Made by a program: the position numbers and the translations under genes
Notes under the pieces: model-generated
The model's input: only the letters and a program-made list of their open reading frames with translations
Database searches by the model: none
Told to the model about the DNA's origin: nothing
DNA from: Actinomycetota bacterium
GTDB taxonomy: Bacteria; Actinomycetota; Acidimicrobiia; Acidimicrobiales; Ilumatobacteraceae
Direction: 5' to 3'
Length of the DNA stretch: 58,412 nt
NCBI GenBank assembly: GCA_009711295.1
Contig: WLST01000003.1
Location: 1-58,412, forward strand
Shown: positions 16,820 through 25,805 of the stretch, one piece after another
Layout: every line of letters begins with the position of its first letter
Numbering within the stretch: the first letter of the stretch is position 1

Positions 16820-18028
16820 ATGGGCGAAACAGCAATCTCTCCGCAGGACATTCTTTCTGCTGCAGACGCGGGGCGTGCCTATGTGAAGCACACCCCCATC
16901 ACCCCATCGGCGGCTTTAAGTGAACTGTGCGGCGGCTCCGTGGTGCTGAAAGCAGAGAATCTGCAACGCACCGGTTCATTCAAAATTCGCGGGGCGCTCA
17001 ACAAACTTTCCACGCTCGGGGCGAGCGCCCAGCATGGTGTTGTTGCGGGAAGTGCTGGCAACCACGCAGGTGCTTTAGCTTTTGCCGCAAAAGCCCACGG
17101 AGTGAAGTGCGAAATCTTTGTGCCTTCCGGGGCATCACTTTCCAAAATCGCTGCATGTCGTGCCTACGGTGCAACGGCTTCCGAAGGTGGCGAGTCTCTC
17201 GACAACGCGGTTGCTCGCGCCATGGAACGTGCACAAGAAACCGGAATGGCGTTTTGTCATCCGTACGATGACCTCGCTGTTATTGCTGGTCAGGCAACGC
17301 TCGGCCTTGAACTCATTAACGACATCGACAATTTACGCACCGTTGTCATTCCACTCGGTGGTGGTGGATTAGCCGGTGGCACTGCCATTGCACTCAAACA
17401 ATTTGACCCCAGTATCAAGGTCATCGGTGTGCAAGTCAATGCTTGCGCCCCTTACGCACACTCCCCTGCACCCGATGGGCCTGTTGTCACTCTTGCCGAT
17501 GGCATTGCAGTAAAACGACCCGGCACTATCACGCGACCCATTATTGAAAAGTGGTTAGACGATGTGGTTGTTGTCGATGAAGATGATGTTGCCGACGCAA
17601 TGATTCTTCTCATGGAGCGTGGAAAGTTACTTGTTGAAGGTGCTGGTGCCGTTGGTGTTTCAGCATTAATGCGCGGGTTGGTTACACCATCTGCTCAGGG
17701 CACAACATGTGTCGTTCTTTCGGGCGGCAACGTAGATATGGGTCTCATTCCCGGGCTCATTCGTCGACACGAAACCCAAGCAGGTCGTCGTCTCATTGTC
17801 TTTGTTCGCATTTCAGATCGACCAGGTGGGCTCGCTCAACTTTTAAGTTTGTTCGCAGAAAATGGAGCAAACCTTGTTGAGGTGGAACACGTACGCGAAG
17901 GAGTTGACCTTCATGTGCGCGAAACTGGTGTGCAAATAGTTCTGGAAACAAGAGGCCCTGAACACGCTGCAACAGTTCTTGAAGCCGCTCGCAGTGGTGG
18001 CTACGAAATAACTGAACTCACTCGGTAA
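16820..18028 (+). CDS. ilvA: Threonine ammonia-lyase (threonine deaminase)
   Basis: The product is 402 residues. PLP enzyme that converts threonine to 2-oxobutyrate, the first step to isoleucine. The PLP-lysine motif is GSFKIRGALNKL, the cofactor asparagine SAGNHAGALAF, the phosphate loop VIPLGGGGLAGG, and the late serine VLSGGNVD. The C-terminal 80 residues form one ACT-like regulatory domain starting LIVFVRISDRPGGLAQLL. Length fits the single-ACT short form. ATG 16820 is chosen because the -10 TACGGT is only 2 bases from the alternative ATG 16814. It converges with nuoN2 with 12 bases between stops. Confidence 0.92.
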   Translation: MGETAISPQDILSAADAGRAYVKHTPITPSAALSELCGGSVVLKAENLQRTGSFKIRGALNKLSTLGASAQHGVVAGSAGNHAGALAFAAKAHGVKCEIFVPSGASLSKIAACRAYGATASEGGESLDNAVARAMERAQETGMAFCHPYDDLAVIAGQATLGLELINDIDNLRTVVIPLGGGGLAGGTAIALKQFDPSIKVIGVQVNACAPYAHSPAPDGPVVTLADGIAVKRPGTITRPIIEKWLDDVVVVDEDDVADAMILLMERGKLLVEGAGAVGVSALMRGLVTPSAQGTTCVVLSGGNVDMGLIPGLIRRHETQAGRRLIVFVRISDRPGGLAQLLSLFAENGANLVEVEHVREGVDLHVRETGVQIVLETRGPEHAATVLEAARSGGYEITELTR

Positions 18029-18040
18029 GAGAAATCATTT

Positions 18041-19555
18041 CTAGCGACCAGTGAGCGCAGCTACTTGTTGTGTTGCATCGAGCAACCAACCAGGAACCAC
18101 ACCAATGGCAACAGTGAAAATAGCTGCTATTGCGACTGCAAGACCCGTTAAGAAAGGCACCTGAATAGGAGTGTTTTCTGCTGTCTCGTCTTCAAGCCAC
18201 ACGCTCACCATGATGCGCAAGTAAAGAAAAGCACCAATAACCGATGCCACCATTGCAGCAATAGCGATTGCGTAACTGTGCACTTCAACTGCTGCCTTGA
18301 TAACCCCAAACTTTGCAATAAAACCAGAGGTCAGTGGCACGCCTGCTTGTGCAAGAAGAAACACCGTCAGCGCAAGCGCAAGCGCTGGTTGTTGTTTGCC
18401 GAGACCCTTGAAGTCAGACAATTCAGTTGCGGCATCACCTTTGCGTGCCACCAAACCAACGACCGCAAATGTGCCAATCACCAAAACGGTGTAGAGCAAT
18501 AAGTAGGTCATTACACCCGAAATGCCGTCTCCGGCATCTGTGCTGTTGGGGTGTGCAGCGGCCTCGATACCAACCAACATAAAACCGGCATGGCTAATTG
18601 ATGAGTACGCAAGCATGCGCTTCACGTTTGTTTGCGTGACAGCAAGCAACGAACCAACGACAATACTTAATAGTGCAAGCACCCAAATGATGGGGCGCCA
18701 GTCGTCGACACGAGTTGGCAACGCCGTCAAGGTGACGCGCAGCAATGCGGCAAATGCAGCAGTTTTTCCGGCCGATGCCATAAATGCAGTAACTGGTGTT
18801 GGTGCGCCTTGATAAACATCGGGGGTCCACATTTGAAATGGAACCGCAGCAACTTTAAAGGCCAAGCCAACAAGCATGAGCCCTGTACCTACAAGAAGAA
18901 AAACATCGTTGCGAGGTACTGATTGCGAAGAAGACAGTGCGGTAAAGATGCCAGAGATGTTGGTGGTTTTAGTTGCACCATAAACGAGCGCAATGCCATA
19001 CAGGAAAAACGCCGAGGAAAAGCCGCCCAAGATGAAGTACTTCAGCCCAGCTTCTTGGCTTTCGCTGCGACGGCGGTTGCTTGCGGCAAGTACATAAAGC
19101 GACAAACTCAAAGTTTCTAAACCAAGGAAGAGAACGATGAGATCATTTGAGGCAACCATGATGATGCCACCAATAGCTGCGGTGAGATACAGCACATACA
19201 GTTCTGGACCGTCGTCGGAATCGCGCTGAAGATAATCGCTCGTGAGCAAACTGCAGAGAAACACCGCTGCACAAATGCTGATTGTTCCAAGCAGTGCAAA
19301 GTGGTCGAGCGCTAATGCATCGCCAAAAATAGCCCGCGGCTTTTCATTCGTTACGTTGTCCCACAAAAGGACCGTGGATACCAAAGCAATTGCTGCAGTA
19401 GTGGCACTCACAATTCCGTATAAATGGCGTGGCCATTGTGAGGTGAGTGACCCCACCAGCAAGAGAACCACAATTCCACCAAGAAGAATGAAAAGTGGAT
19501 TGAGGTAGAACCAAGGAACACTTGGTCCAATCAGTTTTTCGGCGGCGAATAACAT
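18041..19555 (-). CDS. nuoN: Complex I subunit NuoN (copy 2)
   Basis: The product is 504 residues, antiporter-like membrane subunit of the 14-subunit complex. Conserved sites: FLGLETLSLSLYVLAA (Glu helix), GLAFKVAAVPFQMWTPDVYQ (Lys), PTPVTAFMASAGKTAAF, TQTNVKRMLAYSSISHAGFM. It is last in the operon and is coupled to nuoM by a 1-base overlap (TGATG). It has a moderate match to NuoN copy 1, with the same core motifs but different flanks. Confidence 0.95.
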   Translation of the reverse strand: MLFAAEKLIGPSVPWFYLNPLFILLGGIVVLLLVGSLTSQWPRHLYGIVSATTAAIALVSTVLLWDNVTNEKPRAIFGDALALDHFALLGTISICAAVFLCSLLTSDYLQRDSDDGPELYVLYLTAAIGGIIMVASNDLIVLFLGLETLSLSLYVLAASNRRRSESQEAGLKYFILGGFSSAFFLYGIALVYGATKTTNISGIFTALSSSQSVPRNDVFLLVGTGLMLVGLAFKVAAVPFQMWTPDVYQGAPTPVTAFMASAGKTAAFAALLRVTLTALPTRVDDWRPIIWVLALLSIVVGSLLAVTQTNVKRMLAYSSISHAGFMLVGIEAAAHPNSTDAGDGISGVMTYLLLYTVLVIGTFAVVGLVARKGDAATELSDFKGLGKQQPALALALTVFLLAQAGVPLTSGFIAKFGVIKAAVEVHSYAIAIAAMVASVIGAFLYLRIMVSVWLEDETAENTPIQVPFLTGLAVAIAAIFTVAIGVVPGWLLDATQQVAALTGR

Positions 19556-21141
19556 CAGCCCTCCTCGTGCTTTACTTCTTCAGTGGCTGGTGCTTCTTTT
19601 ATTTCCACAACAGCTGGTTCAAAGGTGCGTCCGCTACGTTCTTCCACATGAGCCACTAATGCCTTCACACTTGGCTCAATACGGTTCAACATTGGCTTCG
19701 GATACACACCAGTAAAGACGATTGCCGCGATGAAGGTCAGCAAAAGCATTCCTTCGCGAGGAGTAATTTCTGGGAATGAAGCGTTTGCTTCATCGACCTC
19801 GCCATGGAATACACGTTGGTAAGCCCACAACAAATACAACGCGGCCAAAATGACCCCTGTTGCTCCAATAACTACCCACCAACGAGCATTGTCGAATGAC
19901 CCAATAAGAATGAGGAACTCTCCAACGAATCCGTTGAGACCCGGGACTCCGATAGATGAGAGCATCACCACCATGAACGCAGCGGCAAAAATAGGCGCAA
20001 CGGACTGCAATCCTTTGAGTTCTGCAATTTGCCGTGTGTGGCGACGCTCATAAATCATGCCTACGAGCAAGAAGAGTGCACCGGTAGAAATTCCGTGATT
20101 GACCATTTGCATCACGCCACCACTGAGCGCAACTGAGGTGAACGCAAAGGTTCCTAGGACGATAAACCCAAGGTGAGCGACGGAAGAATAAGCAACGAGA
20201 CGCTTCAAGTCTTTTTGCATTGTTGCGGCAATGGCCCCCCACAAAATACCTGCAACGGCAAGTGTGAGAAAGAGCGGCTTTGCCCACACTGCAGCTGCGG
20301 GGAATAGGTACAGACCAAAACGCAAGAAACCGTATGTGCCGAGTTTGAGAAGTACACCGGCCAAAATGACCGAGCCCCCAGTAGGCGCTTGTGTATGTGC
20401 ATCGGGCAACCACGTATGCAGAGGGAAGAGCGGTACCTTCACCGCAAATGCAACAGCAAAAGCAAAGAACAACCACCGTGCAGTGTTGGTTGCAAATGAT
20501 GCCTGCTCAGCCAGCGTTACAAGATCGAAGGTGACATACCCCAGGCTGTTCTTAGCCAGCACTGCAGTTGCAATGATTCCCACCAACATGAATGCGGAGC
20601 CCAGCATCGTGTACAAGAAAAACTTCGTGGCTGCATAAATGCGCTGGTCGTATCCCCATCCACCAATGAGGAAATACATCGGCACGAGAACAATTTCGAA
20701 AAATGCAAAGAACAAGAAGAGATCGAGGCTGAGGAAACTCCCCATTACTCCGGCTTCAAGAAGGAGAAGCCATGCGAGGTAACGCTTGTGTCCGTGATGT
20801 GGGTCGATACCAACAATGACCAAGGGGAAAAGGAGGCCAGTAAGCACCACAAGGAAAAGAGAAATTCCATCAACACCTAAGTGCCAACCAATGCCCCACT
20901 CACGAATCCATGCGTGTTGTGAGGTGAACTGAAATCCACCATCAGACGTGTGGAAACTTGCCAGCATCCAAACACTGAGCCCGGCTGTTCCTACGCTCGA
21001 AACTAATGCAATTAACTTGGTCCATTCTGGACGTCGATTGCTTGAGAGAACAGCAGCAATTGCACCAATGAGCGGCACAAAAATAAGTGCCGTCAGGATG
21101 GGAAATGACATTGATGCACCGTGACCTACTTCAGCGAACAT
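19555..21141 (-). CDS. nuoM: Complex I subunit NuoM (copy 2)
   Basis: The product is 528 residues. Conserved: FFAFFEIVLVPMYFLIGGWG, AFAVKVPLFPLHTWLPDAHT, KDLKRLVAYSSVAHLGFIVL. Unlike NuoM copy 1 it has no His-rich loop before the last helix; the loop there is short (HGEVDEANASFPEI). The C-terminal tail is charged (EIKEAPATEEVKHEEG). ATG 21141 overlaps the nuoL stop; an upstream in-frame GTG-type start at 21168 would lie within nuoL and is rejected. Confidence 0.95.
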   Translation of the reverse strand: MFAEVGHGASMSFPILTALIFVPLIGAIAAVLSSNRRPEWTKLIALVSSVGTAGLSVWMLASFHTSDGGFQFTSQHAWIREWGIGWHLGVDGISLFLVVLTGLLFPLVIVGIDPHHGHKRYLAWLLLLEAGVMGSFLSLDLFLFFAFFEIVLVPMYFLIGGWGYDQRIYAATKFFLYTMLGSAFMLVGIIATAVLAKNSLGYVTFDLVTLAEQASFATNTARWLFFAFAVAFAVKVPLFPLHTWLPDAHTQAPTGGSVILAGVLLKLGTYGFLRFGLYLFPAAAVWAKPLFLTLAVAGILWGAIAATMQKDLKRLVAYSSVAHLGFIVLGTFAFTSVALSGGVMQMVNHGISTGALFLLVGMIYERRHTRQIAELKGLQSVAPIFAAAFMVVMLSSIGVPGLNGFVGEFLILIGSFDNARWWVVIGATGVILAALYLLWAYQRVFHGEVDEANASFPEITPREGMLLLTFIAAIVFTGVYPKPMLNRIEPSVKALVAHVEERSGRTFEPAVVEIKEAPATEEVKHEEG

Positions 21142-23051
21142 CACGCCACCCCTCTCCACATAAACCACGCCAACATGGCAAGTACACCAATGACGATGGC
21201 TGCGGCATAGACACGTACGTAGCCACTTTGCATTTTACGAATGAAGCCACTTGACTGGCGAACAACTGACCCGGTTCCACGCACTGCACCGTCGATGACA
21301 TGCGCATCGGCCCACGCAACACCTTCAAATGATTGGCGACCAGGTCCACCCATGAATGCTGAGACTCCTTTGTCGTAGTTCCAAGCATTTGCCAAAATTT
21401 TCGGCTCAATAGCTGGCAGTTTCTTCTTGCCATAAACGCCCACTGCCAAGGCAATTCCACTGAGTGCTACGACAATTGCTACCAACATGAGAATGTACTT
21501 GTTGTCACTTGCCCAAGATCCGCTGATATGCGCTTCGCCATGTTCAACAATTGGTTCTAGCCACTTCTCAAGGAAATGAAGATTCTTTGTGAAAGGCAAC
21601 TGAAGTAATCCGCCACCTACCGACAAGATCGCTAAGACAACGAGTGGGAACAGCATGATTTTGGGACTCTCATGGGGAACGAAATCTCCGTGAGCACCAT
21701 GCTCTTCACTTTGGTCTTTCCACTTCGCTTCGCCAAAGAACACCATGATGACTTGACGTGTCATGTAGAAAGCGGTGAGTAGTGCGGTGATGAGGCCCAC
21801 CACATACAGCGCGCGGTTGTTGGCAAATACGTAGAGCAAAATTTCGTCTTTCGACCAGAACCCTGCAAAAGGGGGCACGCCCGCAATTGCCAACCAGCCG
21901 ATAATAAAGGTGAATCCGGTAATTGGCATGAGCACGCGAAGTGCGCCCATCTTGCGCATGTCTTGTTCGTGGTGCATGCCATGGATCACCGAACCGGATC
22001 CGAGGAAAAGGAGCGCCTTAAAAAATGCGTGTGTGATCATGTGGAAAATGGCTGCAACGTATGCGCCCGACCCCACAGCGAGAAACATGTAACCAAGTTG
22101 CGACACGGTGCTGTACGCAAGAACTTTCTTGATGTCGTTTTGAGCAACGGCAACTGTGGCGGCGAAAAGTGCAGTAGCTGCTCCGACCACGGCAACAATG
22201 GTGGGGGCCCAGTGGTATGCCTCAGCCATCACTGGGTTCATGCGAGTCATCAAAAACACACCGGCAGTCACCATGGTGGCGGCGTGAATGAGTGCCGATA
22301 CTGGAGTTGGTCCTTCCATGGCATCGGGCAACCAAAGATACAAAGGAAGTTGCGCGCTCTTACCGCATGCCCCAACAAACAACATGAGAGCAATTGCAGT
22401 GGCGGTGACATGACTAATTGACCCACCATGAGCAGCGCTATTAATGCTTCCGTAAGACAAGGTTCCCACAGCACCAAAGGCCAAGAACATCGCCATCATG
22501 AAACCCCAGTCGCCAACACGGTTGGTGACAAATGCTTTCTTACCTGCAGTTGCCGCGCTATCGCGTGTGTGCCAGAACGAAATGAGGAAGTAAGAACATG
22601 TTCCCACTCCTTCCCACCCAAGGAAGGTAACGAGCAAGTTCTCACCCAGAACGAGCATCAACATGGAGAACACGAAAAGGTTCAAATAAATGAAGAACTT
22701 CGAAAACTTTGCGTCACCATGCATGTAACCCACGGCGTATAGATGAATGAGTGTTCCGATACCTGTAATAAAGAGCGCCATGGTGATGGACAATTGATCG
22801 GCAAGAAATGCAAGGTCTACATGCAAAGAGCCCACAGGAATCCAAGAGAAGACTTTCACTACATGGGAACGCTCTTCTGCATTTTTTGACACCATGTCGA
22901 GAAATACGAGCAGCGTCACGATAAATGAGGATCCGCACATGGTTGCAGCAAGCCAACCCGCTTTTGGTTCACCTAATCGGCGTCCAAAAAGTACAAGAAG
23001 CAAAAATCCGGCGAGCGGAAGTGCAGGTACTAACCAAACTGTGTTGAGCAT
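21141..23051 (-). CDS. nuoL: Complex I subunit NuoL (copy 2)
   Basis: The product is 636 residues, the normal family length. Conserved: FLGWEGVGTCSYFLISFWH (Glu), GKSAQLPLYLWLPDAMEGPT (Lys), NDIKKVLAYSTVSQLGYMFL, and HAFFKALLFLGSGSVIHGMH. The C-terminal lateral helix region and last helix follow (VIDGAVRGTGSVVRQSSGF). It lacks the two large inserts of NuoL copy 1. Five bases separate it from nuoK. Confidence 0.95.
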   Translation of the reverse strand: MLNTVWLVPALPLAGFLLLVLFGRRLGEPKAGWLAATMCGSSFIVTLLVFLDMVSKNAEERSHVVKVFSWIPVGSLHVDLAFLADQLSITMALFITGIGTLIHLYAVGYMHGDAKFSKFFIYLNLFVFSMLMLVLGENLLVTFLGWEGVGTCSYFLISFWHTRDSAATAGKKAFVTNRVGDWGFMMAMFLAFGAVGTLSYGSINSAAHGGSISHVTATAIALMLFVGACGKSAQLPLYLWLPDAMEGPTPVSALIHAATMVTAGVFLMTRMNPVMAEAYHWAPTIVAVVGAATALFAATVAVAQNDIKKVLAYSTVSQLGYMFLAVGSGAYVAAIFHMITHAFFKALLFLGSGSVIHGMHHEQDMRKMGALRVLMPITGFTFIIGWLAIAGVPPFAGFWSKDEILLYVFANNRALYVVGLITALLTAFYMTRQVIMVFFGEAKWKDQSEEHGAHGDFVPHESPKIMLFPLVVLAILSVGGGLLQLPFTKNLHFLEKWLEPIVEHGEAHISGSWASDNKYILMLVAIVVALSGIALAVGVYGKKKLPAIEPKILANAWNYDKGVSAFMGGPGRQSFEGVAWADAHVIDGAVRGTGSVVRQSSGFIRKMQSGYVRVYAAAIVIGVLAMLAWFMWRGVA

Positions 23052-23056
23052 TGCTA

Positions 23057-23377
23057 CTAACCCTTCAAGGCCGAGAGATCGTCAACGGAAATTTCTGAGC
23101 GGCGACGCATGATTGCCACAATGATGCCAAGCCCAACAACAACCTCAGCGGCGGCAACTACGAGAACAAAAAAGACAGCGGTTTGTCCGTTGATATCGGT
23201 GAGCTTTGTCGATAACGCAACAAAGGTGAGGTTGACTGCATTGAGCATGAGCTCGATGCTCATAAACATAATGAGTGGGTTACGCCGCACAAGAACGCCC
23301 ACCATGCCAATACCGAAGAGCACTGCACCCAAAATGAGGTACCACGTAGAAGTAGGGACAATGGTTGCCAGCATCAT
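23057..23377 (-). CDS. nuoK: Complex I subunit NuoK (copy 2)
   Basis: The product is 106 residues, three transmembrane helices. Conserved: LILGAVLFGIGMVGVLVRRN, FMSIELMLNAVNLTFVALS and FVLVVAAAEVVVGLGIIVAI with both membrane glutamates. Two adjacent ATG codons (23377, 23374) overlap the nuoJ stop in ATGATG, so either may start it. Confidence 0.95.
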   Translation of the reverse strand: MMLATIVPTSTWYLILGAVLFGIGMVGVLVRRNPLIMFMSIELMLNAVNLTFVALSTKLTDINGQTAVFFVLVVAAAEVVVGLGIIVAIMRRRSEISVDDLSALKG

Positions 23378-23925
23378 GCTGTGACTCCTGTGAGGTCTTT
23401 GTCAGACTTACGCTTACGGGCCAACACTACGGTTCCGACCACGGCGACAATAAGCAAGACCGAAGTAACTTCGAAGGCCACTACATAATTGCTGAAAATT
23501 GACCGAGCAATTTGGCGAATATTTGCATCGTGATCGCCATCACTTGCCACATTGATGCCATCGCCACGCATGTTTAATGAATCGCGGCCTTGCAAAATGG
23601 TGGTGACGAGCAGTGCAACAAAACCAAAACCCAGAACTATTGCTAATGGTCGTTGAATTCCGAGCGGTTCGGTTTCTAAATTCTCTGCACGATCAACGCC
23701 CAAGAGCATGATGACGAACAAGAAGAGCACAACGATTGCGCCAGCGTAAACAACTACTTGCACTGCTGCAAGAAACTCTGCATGTTGGGAAACAAACATC
23801 ACGGCAATTCCGAACAATGTGAGTACCAAACTCAAAGCAGCGTGTACAGGGTTTGAACGAAGAACAACCCCCAACGCACCACCAAGCACCATTACAGAAG
23901 CACAAATAAAGACGAAGAGTTCCAT
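23374..23925 (-). CDS. nuoJ: Complex I subunit NuoJ (copy 2)
   Basis: The product is 183 residues, five transmembrane helices. Conserved: VLRSNPVHAALSLVLTLFGI, VSQHAEFLAAVQVVVYAGAI and VVLFLFVIMLLGVD. A polar loop (GDGINVASDGDHDANIRQ) precedes the last helix. It lies directly after nuoI (stop and start adjacent) and overlaps nuoK. Confidence 0.94.
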   Translation of the reverse strand: MELFVFICASVMVLGGALGVVLRSNPVHAALSLVLTLFGIAVMFVSQHAEFLAAVQVVVYAGAIVVLFLFVIMLLGVDRAENLETEPLGIQRPLAIVLGFGFVALLVTTILQGRDSLNMRGDGINVASDGDHDANIRQIARSIFSNYVVAFEVTSVLLIVAVVGTVVLARKRKSDKDLTGVTA

Positions 23926-24567
23926 TTATTCGGCGTCCCTCTCACTTTGAGTTGGCTCTGGGGCGCGGACCCCATAACCAAGTTCACCGCTCCATGCAAC
24001 GACACCTTCAAATTCTGCGTTGCCACTTGGCGACGTGGCACGCATCCAACCAGAGGTGTTCATGTCTTCACCTGGTCGCCAGTCTTCCCACGGCAAATGT
24101 TGCGGCAAACCTGCATCGTCGACAAGGAGCTCTTTTTTCGTGTAGATCGCATCTTGGCGATTTGTAAATGAGAATTCAAAGAGTTTTGTTTCCGTGATTG
24201 CTTCGGTCGGGCACGCTTCAACACACAAGTCACAGTGAATGCAACGCAGGTAATTGATCTCATAAATAAAGCCGAACCGTTCACCAGGTGACGTGGGCTC
24301 CATGGGGTCGTTGTCTTTACCGCGCACATAGATGCAGCGTGCGGGGCAAACGCCTGCACAGAGTTCGCAGCCGATGCATTTTTCCATGCCATCTTCGTAT
24401 CGGTTCAGAACATGGCGCCCGTGCATCCGCTCGGGCTTTGCAATTTTTTCGTCACTACTTGCTTTTTTTCCTTTGCGGAACATGCGTCCACCGGAATATT
24501 CAGTGGTCACGCGATTGCGTTTACCGTGTTGACGAACAGTTACAAGAAAGCCACCTAGGTACCCCAT
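23926..24567 (-). CDS. nuoI: Complex I subunit NuoI (copy 2), 2x[4Fe-4S]
   Basis: The product is 213 residues, longer than copy 1 through a charged C-terminal extension (after [20 protein letters not shown]). Two cluster motifs: [17 protein letters not shown] and [15 protein letters not shown]. The N-terminus [17 protein letters not shown] is the membrane-contact helix. The ATG overlaps the nuoH stop (TAATG). It carries electrons from NuoG to NuoB in the complete enzyme. Confidence 0.95.
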   Translation of the reverse strand: MGYLGGFLVTVRQHGKRNRVTTEYSGGRMFRKGKKASSDEKIAKPERMHGRHVLNRYEDGMEKCIGCELCAGVCPARCIYVRGKDNDPMEPTSPGERFGFIYEINYLRCIHCDLCVEACPTEAITETKLFEFSFTNRQDAIYTKKELLVDDAGLPQHLPWEDWRPGEDMNTSGWMRATSPSGNAEFEGVVAWSGELGYGVRAPEPTQSERDAE

Positions 24568-25805
24568 TAGAAAGATGCCCCTTCTGATTCACGATTTTTT
24601 GCACTGGCCCTGAATGCCAACTGCATAAAAATAAAGCACACCAATATGACTGCAATAGACAGTGGCATCACAATGAGTTGATCCCAATTTTCATTGTCAG
24701 CAAGTCGTTGCGCTGCAAGAAGCATGAACCAACCGAGTGATGCAGGAATAAGGAACTTCCACCCAAGATCCATGAGTTGGTCGTAGCGAAAACGTGGCAA
24801 CGATGCTCGGAACCAAATGTAGATGTAAAGGAAGACCAGTACTTTGGCAATGAGCCAGATACTGCCTTCAAGTGAGTTATTCACGAGTGGAATATCGAGC
24901 GTGGTGTTGCCAATGCTGATGGGCTGTGGACCACCAAAGAACAAGGTAACGATGACTGCAGACATCGTGATTGTGTTCATAAATTCGGCAAGGAAAAAGA
25001 GCGAGAAGCGAATTGATGAATACTCGGTGTTGAATCCACCTACTAATTCCTGCTCGGCTTCTACTAAGTCGAAAGGTGGTCGATTGAGTTCTGCAGTTGC
25101 TGAAATCATGAAGATGGCAAAAGGAATAACACCAGTTGCCACAATGTTCCACGAACCGAGTGAACTTTGTGAACCGACGATGCCGCTCGTCGACAGTGTT
25201 CCCGTCACCAAAATAACTGCGGCTAATGACAGCCCAAGAGCTGCTTCATAACTGACCATTTGTGCAGATGCACGAACTGAACCGAGCAAAGGATATTTCG
25301 AACCACTCGACCAACCTGCCAACATGATGCCGTAGACCGCGATAGAGGAAATGGCGAGCGCAAAAAGTACACCAATGGGTGGGTCGGCAAGTTGTACTCG
25401 TGTTTGGTGCCCGAACCACGTAACGAGCCCACCATTGCCATTGCGGTAGTCACCACCGAGCGGGATGATTGCAAAAGCGAGAAACGCGGGAACAAACGAG
25501 AGGTACGGTGCAAGCCGGAAAACGAGTTTGTCAGATCTTTCAGGCAAAAGATCTTCTTTAAAGAACAACTTGATGCCGTCTGCCAAAGTTTGCAACAAAC
25601 CAAATGGCCCCGCTTTATTTGGGCCAATACGGTTTTGCATGCCAGCAATAGCTTTGCGTTCAAACCACACCATCAACATGGTTGCAACAAGACCAATGAC
25701 AAAAACAACCAACACTTTGAGGACCACAATGAGAAGAGGTGTCCACAAAAGACCCCCATCGAATAGTGGGTCAATTCCTAACAGTGAATGAGTCAGCGCA
25801 ATCAC
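24567..25805 (-). CDS. nuoH: Complex I subunit NuoH (copy 2)
   Basis: The product is 412 residues, with an N- and C-terminal extension relative to copy 1. Conserved: [57 protein letters not shown] with the following YEAALG, and [20 protein letters not shown]. It forms the quinone cavity in the 14-subunit enzyme. It overlaps the nuoG stop by 4 bases (ATGA). Confidence 0.95.
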   Translation of the reverse strand: MIALTHSLLGIDPLFDGGLLWTPLLIVVLKVLVVFVIGLVATMLMVWFERKAIAGMQNRIGPNKAGPFGLLQTLADGIKLFFKEDLLPERSDKLVFRLAPYLSFVPAFLAFAIIPLGGDYRNGNGGLVTWFGHQTRVQLADPPIGVLFALAISSIAVYGIMLAGWSSGSKYPLLGSVRASAQMVSYEAALGLSLAAVILVTGTLSTSGIVGSQSSLGSWNIVATGVIPFAIFMISATAELNRPPFDLVEAEQELVGGFNTEYSSIRFSLFFLAEFMNTITMSAVIVTLFFGGPQPISIGNTTLDIPLVNNSLEGSIWLIAKVLVFLYIYIWFRASLPRFRYDQLMDLGWKFLIPASLGWFMLLAAQRLADNENWDQLIVMPLSIAVILVCFIFMQLAFRASAKNRESEGASF

